NCBI GenBank assembly: GCA_027334565.1
Contig: DAHWUP010000004.1
Location: forward strand, 1-64,000
DNA length: 64,000 bases
Reading direction: 5' to 3'
From: Candidatus Levyibacteriota bacterium
GTDB taxonomy: Bacteria; Patescibacteria; Microgenomatia; Levybacterales; UBA12049
A program made the position numbers and the translations under genes. Of this stretch, positions 59,562 through 64,000 are shown in pieces. Under the pieces are notes generated by a model. The model worked only from the letters and a program-made list of their open reading frames with translations, was not told where the DNA came from and ran no database searches. Position 1 is the first letter of the stretch; each line of letters starts with the position of its first letter.

Positions 59562-60111
59562 CATCTTTTTGGTATTCGCTCTTGATAATCTTCGAGTATT
59601 TCTTAATTAGCTTTTGGATTTTGGGGTTAATTACAAAAGTACAATAGGGATATTCTTTGTTTTTGTCGTAATAATTCTTATGATAGCTCTCGGCCTCATA
59701 GAAATTATTAAAGGGAAGAATTTGAGTGACTATTTTATTCTTATAGACTCTTTCCTTTTCAAGCCTCTTCCTTGATGCCAAAGCTTCGTTTTTTTGTTCA
59801 TCGGTATGGTAGAAAATAGCCGAGCGGTATTGCGTTCCGACATCATTACCCTGCCGATTTAAAGTGGTTGGGTCGTGCGTGTGCCAAAACACATCAAGCA
59901 ATACGGTGTAGGGAATTTGTTCCGGATCAAACTCTATTCGGATGCTTTCGGCGTGTTGGGTTTGTCCGGATGAGACCTCTTCATAGGTCGGATTTTCTTT
60001 TACACCACCGCTGTATCCCGGGCTGACATCATAAACCCCTTTTAATCTTTTAAATATTGCCTCAAAACACCAGAAACATCCTCCCGCGAAGGTAGCGCTT
60101 TCGTTTCCCAT
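59551..60111 (-). CDS. msrA: peptide methionine sulfoxide reductase MsrA
   Basis: A 186-residue enzyme that repairs S-methionine sulfoxide. The catalytic 'FAGGCFWCFEAIF' is at the N-terminus, 'VSPGYSGGVKENPTYEEVSS' and 'FWHTHDPTTLNRQGNDVGTQYRS'-type sequence form the substrate pocket, and 'EAESYHKNYYDKN' follows. TAAAAT lies exactly six bases before the ATG. It converges with the NAGPA gene with an 11-base overlap of coding ends. It fits with the FMN reductase and nickel superoxide dismutase as oxidative-stress defence. Confidence 0.96.
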   Translation of the reverse strand: MGNESATFAGGCFWCFEAIFKRLKGVYDVSPGYSGGVKENPTYEEVSSGQTQHAESIRIEFDPEQIPYTVLLDVFWHTHDPTTLNRQGNDVGTQYRSAIFYHTDEQKNEALASRKRLEKERVYKNKIVTQILPFNNFYEAESYHKNYYDKNKEYPYCTFVINPKIQKLIKKYSKIIKSEYQKDAIS

Positions 60112-60117
60112 GTCAAA

Positions 60118-60123
60118 ATTTTA
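60118..60123 (-). promoter_or_regulatory. -10 element, leaderless start of msrA
   Basis: TAAAAT on the reverse strand exactly six bases before the ATG at 60111. Confidence 0.55.
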
Positions 60124-60191
60124 ACAGAATTACCAATAAAAAGATGTATACTGATTTCACTTATTTTGATTAATCTGTATAATATAGGTAA

Positions 60192-60530
60192 ATGAAGATT
60201 TTGATCAATTGGGTTGTCTCGGCGATGGTCATTTTTATTTTGGCAACCGTCGTGCCCGGCGTCCATGTCGCAAGTTTCGTGACCGCTTTAGCGGTTGCTC
60301 TTGTTTTGGGAATAATCAATGCATTTTTAAAACCGATACTGATAATTCTTACTCTTCCCATAAACATTTTAACACTGGGTTTATTCACCTTCGTTTTGAA
60401 CGCATTACTGATCCTTTTGGCAAGCAAAATCGTTTCTGGTTTTGTGGTCGAGGGATTTTTAGCAGCATTGGTTTTTGGCATCGTACTATCTATCTCCAAT
60501 ACATTTTTGGGGCTTTGGGGAAAAGCTTAA
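60192..60530 (+). CDS. phage holin-family four-helix membrane protein
   Basis: A 112-residue protein with four hydrophobic helices and the family pattern 'ALVLGIINAFLKPILIILTL PIN' (Asn-Ala...Pro) followed by 'LGLFTFVLNALLILLAS'. This 'phage holin family' is widespread in bacterial chromosomes and has no proven holin role. TATAAT (60178-60183) lies eight bases before the ATG. Confidence 0.85.
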   Translation: MKILINWVVSAMVIFILATVVPGVHVASFVTALAVALVLGIINAFLKPILIILTLPINILTLGLFTFVLNALLILLASKIVSGFVVEGFLAALVFGIVLSISNTFLGLWGKA

Positions 60531-60561
60531 CCTGCCCCTTTTATAATCCTTTGATTTTTAG

Positions 60562-60567
60562 TATCAT
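60562..60567 (+). promoter_or_regulatory. -10 element, leaderless start at 60574
   Basis: TATCAT exactly six bases before the ATG. Confidence 0.5.
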
Positions 60568-60573
60568 TCCTCT

Positions 60574-61146
60574 ATGTCAAAAAACATAGTTCCTTTTGTG
60601 ATAGTGTTATTGGTAATTTTCGTCGGCATCGGAGGAATTTTCTTTTTATCGAATCAAGGAACATCTGTTCCCTCGCAAAACCCCTCAGACTTAATTCCGA
60701 CCCTATTCCCGGCGCAAAATTCTACTCCAACGCCGGTTACCCAAATACCTGCTATAATAAGTCAATCGCCGGTTTTGGGAGCGGCAACAGCAGGGGCTAA
60801 TATGGATAATTATGTTACGACAGCGGACGGTTTGAAATATCTTGATGAAGTGGTCGGTACGGGCCAGATTGTTAAAAGCGGGGATACGGTAACCGTAAAT
60901 TACGTGGGTACTCTGGAAAACGGGACCAAATTCGACAGCTCTTATGATCGAAATGAGCCCTTTACCACTCAAATCGGGGTCGGGCAGGTCATCAAAGGCT
61001 GGGATGAAGGAATAGTCGGTATGAAGGTAGGGGGCAAAAGAAAGCTGGTAGTTCCCCCTGGTCTTGGTTATGGTGCGCAAAATGTAGGCTCAATACCCCC
61101 AAACTCCACGCTTATCTTTGAGGTGGAGGTTTTGTCGGTCAAATAA
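60574..61146 (+). CDS. exported FKBP-type peptidyl-prolyl isomerase
   Basis: A 190-residue protein with an N-terminal membrane anchor ('FVIVLLVIFVGIGGIFFL'), a Pro/Thr/Ser-rich linker of about 45 residues and a complete FKBP domain. Landmarks are 'VKSGDTVTVNYVGTLENGTK', 'FDSSYDRNEPF', 'GQVIKGWDEGIVGMKVGGKR' and 'PPGLGYGAQNVGSIPPNSTL'. It speeds cis/trans isomerisation of prolyl bonds and helps fold proteins outside the membrane. The start is leaderless behind TATCAT. Confidence 0.94.
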   Translation: MSKNIVPFVIVLLVIFVGIGGIFFLSNQGTSVPSQNPSDLIPTLFPAQNSTPTPVTQIPAIISQSPVLGAATAGANMDNYVTTADGLKYLDEVVGTGQIVKSGDTVTVNYVGTLENGTKFDSSYDRNEPFTTQIGVGQVIKGWDEGIVGMKVGGKRKLVVPPGLGYGAQNVGSIPPNSTLIFEVEVLSVK

Positions 61147-61158
61147 ATTTCTGCATTA

Positions 61159-62160
61159 TTAAATTTCGTGGGGTAAAAATCCGGACATCGATTTTCTTAT
61201 TTCAATCATTTTTTCTTTATGTAGTAATCCGTTCTCCGCTCCAACTTCCCGGATGACACTTGATGAATTTATAGTTCCCCAGACCATTGCTTCTTCAATT
61301 GACAGATCTTTTAAAACCGCGGAAAGAAAACCCGCGGTATAAGCATCGCCGGCGCCGGTCTTTTCTATCGCCTCAACTTTATTGCACGCAAGATGAAACA
61401 TCTTATTATTCTGGTTTTGAACATACGAACCGTTCACAGAATCGGTAATGATAACATTTTTGGCACCCAGGCTTCTTAGTCCGAATAATAGTTTCTTGAT
61501 CAAATTTTTATTGTTTTCTAGTTTTAGTCCCAGCTCTTTTCCGTATAGAATTTCCTCCGCCTCCTGTTTATTGACAAACAAATAATCGGTCACTTCGATC
61601 GCATCCATCACAAATCTGTTTTTATATTCCAACTGTAAAGATCCCGGATTAAAGGCCAATAAAGTATCGGATTGTTTTACGTGTTCATAGACCTTTTCGT
61701 AAATATGTTCCCAGACATGGCCGATACTGGTTAAATAAATCAGTCTGGTATCGGCATTTTCGAATTTGAGGTTATGTTTTCGCTGGACGTGTTCGGTAAA
61801 AAGGGTCCGTTCGCCGTTATAGCTTAAGGCAACCGTGATAGACGTCTGTTTATCGTTGTCCCGGATCACAAAGTCGGTATTGACGTCTTCATCTCCTAAA
61901 GTAGAGAGTATTTTTTGTGAAAATTCGTCGTTTCCGATCTCGGCGCAAAGTCCTGAGTTTAATCCGAGTCTTGCTGTGCCCACCGCCGTATTGGTCGCGT
62001 TCCCGCCGATACCGACGATATATTTTTCAACGCTGATTTTTTCACCCAGACTTATCTCGAGCCTGTTGTTTTCTCTATCATGTTTAAACTTCGGATCGGT
62101 CGACGGGATTTTTAGGAAAATGTCGATCACCGAATCCCCGATACATAAAATATCCAGCAT
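61159..62160 (-). CDS. PfkB-family carbohydrate/nucleoside kinase
   Basis: A 333-residue kinase. 'ILCIGDSVIDIFLKI' begins the protein, 'GIGGNATNTAVGTARLG' is the first PfkB signature and 'KTGAGDAYTAGFLSAVL' the second, with the catalytic Asp. The family phosphorylates sugars or nucleosides (ribokinase, adenosine kinase, fructokinase). Next to rpiB and rpe in metabolism, a ribose or nucleoside substrate would fit, but this is inference. CATAAT (62167-62172, reverse) lies exactly six bases before the ATG. Confidence 0.9.
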   Translation of the reverse strand: MLDILCIGDSVIDIFLKIPSTDPKFKHDRENNRLEISLGEKISVEKYIVGIGGNATNTAVGTARLGLNSGLCAEIGNDEFSQKILSTLGDEDVNTDFVIRDNDKQTSITVALSYNGERTLFTEHVQRKHNLKFENADTRLIYLTSIGHVWEHIYEKVYEHVKQSDTLLAFNPGSLQLEYKNRFVMDAIEVTDYLFVNKQEAEEILYGKELGLKLENNKNLIKKLLFGLRSLGAKNVIITDSVNGSYVQNQNNKMFHLACNKVEAIEKTGAGDAYTAGFLSAVLKDLSIEEAMVWGTINSSSVIREVGAENGLLHKEKMIEIRKSMSGFLPHEI

Positions 62161-62166
62161 AAGTCA

Positions 62167-62172
62167 ATTATG
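62167..62172 (-). promoter_or_regulatory. -10 element, leaderless start of the PfkB kinase
   Basis: CATAAT on the reverse strand exactly six bases before the ATG at 62160. Confidence 0.45.
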
Positions 62173-62205
62173 CAGCAAATAAAAGGTCGGTTCAACAGAT
62201 TGTGT

Positions 62206-62211
62206 TATAAT
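62206..62211 (+). promoter_or_regulatory. -10 element, leaderless start at 62218
   Basis: A perfect TATAAT exactly six bases before the ATG. Confidence 0.65.
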
Positions 62212-62217
62212 CCGTCT

Positions 62218-62775
62218 ATGAACGGTGAAGGTAAGGATGGTCCGGTATTCGGTGAGCCTCCGGCAAAAAGAGGCGGTAGGGAATTAAGAAGAATCAGCGA
62301 AGGTCAACTTCCTGTCTTGCCTGAAAGTAAATTGCCGCCCAGGGAACCGAGCGCACCAACCATCGAAGAAGCCAGGCGAAAATTACTCATTGCCGCCAGA
62401 AAACAAGAGAAGGCAAAAACAAATTGGGAGGAACTTGTTGTTCCGGCAGACCCCGAAGGAGATATCAGAATGCAAGGAAGGTATTATCAACTTAGGGAAG
62501 GGGTCGAACCGTTAGGTTTATTCAGTGTTCCGCCGGGAGTGGGGAATGCCAGCCGTTTTTATGAACTGCGGTCAGGCGATTGGATATTTGTCCGTAAAGG
62601 CTCATGGGAATCCGACAATTCCAGAAGAAACGGTTGGGGAGAAGTTTACGTTTTGGCAGAAGACCATAAACCCGGTCATAATCCGAGAACCCGGTTGTTC
62701 GACGACCATGGATTTAGAAGATATTCGGGTTACGCGAAATTCCAGGGGATAGTTGACAGACAGACAATTAGCTAA
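62218..62775 (+). CDS. soluble orphan protein
   Basis: A 185-residue protein. About 55 residues rich in Gly, Pro, Arg and Glu are followed by a helix ('IEEARRKLLIAARKQEKAKT') and a compact strand-rich domain with several Trp and aromatic residues ('RFYELRSGDWIFVRKGSWES', 'GWGEVYVLAEDHK'). It has no signal peptide or span. The frame is open to 62170, but TATAAT six bases before 62218 marks the start. It converges with the DUF1003 gene with a four-base overlap. Function unknown. Confidence 0.72.
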   Translation: MNGEGKDGPVFGEPPAKRGGRELRRISEGQLPVLPESKLPPREPSAPTIEEARRKLLIAARKQEKAKTNWEELVVPADPEGDIRMQGRYYQLREGVEPLGLFSVPPGVGNASRFYELRSGDWIFVRKGSWESDNSRRNGWGEVYVLAEDHKPGHNPRTRLFDDHGFRRYSGYAKFQGIVDRQTIS

Positions 62776-63227
62776 TTGTTCCGTTCTTCCAGTTTCTCTA
62801 TTTTTTTCAAGATTTCAAGCATTAAATTCTGTTGCGTTTGTAAATGCTTTAAGATTGTTTCTATTTCCTTTTCCGCCTTCTTGTCCGTCTCGAAATCGTG
62901 TTCGGCCCGAAGTTCGGCATGCTTGCCCTGAATATTCTGCCCGATTAGAAGAAGCGGCATCAGGTGTAGTTGGATCAGGTTGGAAATGAAAAGCCAAAGT
63001 ACAAAAGCCGGATATGGATCAAAACGTAAATTTTTCGGGGCAAATATGTTCCAGGATAACCAGATGATTGTCCAGGCTGCAATGATAAAAAAGAAGCCCA
63101 TCGTGCCGATTTTTTCGGTTATCAAAAGAGCAAGCTTTTCCATCGACGATAATCCCTGGCGGTGAATCTTGTTGACGTTTTTGACCGGATATTCTTTTTG
63201 AATCTTTGCAAAAGTTGTTTTTTCCAC
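62772..63227 (-). CDS. DUF1003 membrane protein
   Basis: A 151-residue protein with two hydrophobic helices ('MGFFFIIAAWTIIWLSWNIF' about 43-62 and 'AFVLWLFISNLIQLHLMPLL' about 74-93) separated by 'APKNLRFDPYPA', the DUF1003 signature. A coiled coil rich in Glu, Lys and Gln ends it. The start codon is GTG at 63227. Family function is unknown. Confidence 0.85.
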   Translation of the reverse strand: MEKTTFAKIQKEYPVKNVNKIHRQGLSSMEKLALLITEKIGTMGFFFIIAAWTIIWLSWNIFAPKNLRFDPYPAFVLWLFISNLIQLHLMPLLLIGQNIQGKHAELRAEHDFETDKKAEKEIETILKHLQTQQNLMLEILKKIEKLEERNN

Positions 63228-63315
63228 GCCTTAAGCTTAGCACAATGTATATATTTTTCAAATAATTATGATTTTTTAAGTTATTTTTCAGTTTATTATG
63301 TCATTAATACACTTA

Positions 63316-63855
63316 ATGAAGATTATCGGCATCGGCGGAACCTTAAGAAAAGGTTCCTTTAGTAAAGCATTGCTTTTTGCTGCACAAAAATTGACCCCCA
63401 AGGGTGTTGTAATAGAAATTACAGAGATAGGAGACTTCCCTTTATATAATCCCGATATACCCGTTCCGAAAAACGTTCAGGAATTTAAAAACAAAATCAG
63501 GTCGGCAGACGCGATCCTTTTCTCAACCGCGGAATACAATTATTCGGTTCCCGGCGTCTTGAAAAATGCGATCGACTGGGCTTCGAGGCCGTACGGAGAT
63601 AATTCGTTTGACCAAAAACCGGCGGCGATTATGAGCGAGTCCACCGGATTAATCAGCGGGTCGAGGGCAGCGTACCATTTAAGGCAGATTATGGTAATGT
63701 TGAACTCGCCGGTTTTAACTCAACCGGAATTGATGGTACCGCAAGCCAGTGACAAGTTCGATAAAGAGGGAAACTTGACAGATGAGCACACAAAAGAGAA
63801 AATAAAAGCATTATTGGAAGCTCTGTCAAAATGGGCCGAAAGGTTAAAACAATGA
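63316..63855 (+). CDS. NADPH-dependent FMN reductase family protein
   Basis: A 179-residue flavodoxin-like protein. 'MKIIGIGGTLRKGSFSKALL' is the phosphate-binding start of FMN reductases and decides the ATG at 63316, 'DAILFSTAEYNYSVPGVLKN' is the family signature loop, and 'AIDWASRPYG' follows. It reduces FMN or quinones with NAD(P)H. The stop overlaps the nickel superoxide dismutase start by four bases (ATGA), suggesting a joint redox-defence unit. Confidence 0.93.
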   Translation: MKIIGIGGTLRKGSFSKALLFAAQKLTPKGVVIEITEIGDFPLYNPDIPVPKNVQEFKNKIRSADAILFSTAEYNYSVPGVLKNAIDWASRPYGDNSFDQKPAAIMSESTGLISGSRAAYHLRQIMVMLNSPVLTQPELMVPQASDKFDKEGNLTDEHTKEKIKALLEALSKWAERLKQ

Positions 63856-64000
63856 TTTTAAAAACTTTAACCAGTTTATTATCTGTAAGAACGGCATATG
63901 CGCATTGCGATATCCCATGCGGCATATATGATCCTCATATGGCGCAGGTTGCCGCACATACGGTTGTCAGGATGACACAACTTATTTTGGATACCAAGGG
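63852..64000 (+). CDS. sodN: nickel superoxide dismutase (partial, runs off the window)
   Basis: Only the first 49 codons are present. The chain begins with a 17-residue leader ending 'RTAYA', then 'HCDIPCGIYDP', the Ni-hook motif of nickel superoxide dismutase (His-1, Cys-2 and Cys-6 bind nickel after cleavage before His). 'MAQVAAHTVVRMTQLI' continues the family helix. The leader ends in Ala-Tyr-Ala, close to a signal-peptidase type site. SodN converts superoxide to oxygen and peroxide. The ATG overlaps the FMN reductase stop. A maturation protease (SodX) would be expected beyond the window. Confidence 0.88.
   Translation, partial: MILKTLTSLLSVRTAYAHCDIPCGIYDPHMAQVAAHTVVRMTQLILDTK

Noticed and set aside
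1..64000. CRISPR array, rRNA genes, insertion sequences
   Set aside because: No regularly spaced repeats, no rRNA segments and no transposase with inverted repeats were seen on reading both strands.

Overview
The window looks like a chromosome segment of a Candidate Phyla Radiation (Patescibacteria) bacterium, most likely of the Microgenomates group. The clues are the very compact layout, many CPR-type orphan proteins (a DUF5667 protein, a VirD4/TraG-like ATPase, Pro/Ser-rich proteins, VirB6-like membrane proteins), an adenosylcobalamin-dependent ribonucleotide reductase with its own adenosyltransferase, a stand-alone 5'-3' exonuclease, and pieces of a sugar-phosphate route without a biosynthetic background. 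TGA is used as a stop (for example at the murI and rpiB ends), so the code is the standard bacterial one. The group assignment is inference: there is no rRNA gene in the window.

Layout. 1-6 kb: an edge-truncated AAA/winged-helix protein, a large orphan protein and a VirB6-like membrane protein. 6-16 kb: a cluster of tRNA genes (five serine tRNAs covering all serine codons, plus Arg) among an ABC exporter, a Nudix hydrolase, a coiled-coil protein and a P-type metal ATPase. A helix-turn-helix/'EGSK' gene is wedged between two tRNA-Ser genes. 16-24 kb: comF, ssrA (tmRNA) with smpB, a four-gene envelope operon, then rpiB-rpe. 24-34 kb: two tandem class A penicillin-binding proteins, a CvpA-CAP fusion, pgk, gap and a nucleotide kinase-like gene. 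34-39 kb: a deoxynucleotide module (nrdR-nrdJ-pduO with NrdR boxes), then a cobalamin riboswitch controlling an orphan zinc-ribbon protein. 39-42 kb: a VirD4/TraG-like ATPase. 42-46 kb: an accessory island with tRNA-Ile(UAU), a tyrosine recombinase, a second HTH/'EGSK' gene ending inside tRNA-Met, a split initiator-like tRNA carrying a group I intron, and a small gene with an attenuator-like leader. 46-64 kb: murI-murD-tgt, trpS, ftsH, a PolA-like exonuclease, a glycosyltransferase, tandem GH130, VKOR, a NAGPA-domain protein, msrA, FKBP, a PfkB kinase, an FMN reductase and the start of a nickel superoxide dismutase.

Two patterns cut across the window. First, many genes have a TATAAT-like hexamer exactly six bases before the start codon, so their mRNAs are probably leaderless; this rule also fixes several start codons (including a GTG at 58353). 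Second, tRNA genes are hot spots for unusual architecture: two related genes finish on a TAG inside the D-loop of the next tRNA, one initiator-like tRNA is interrupted by a 194-nt group I intron, its 3' end is repeated 790 bp downstream, and a tRNA 3' remnant sits near 6.1 kb.
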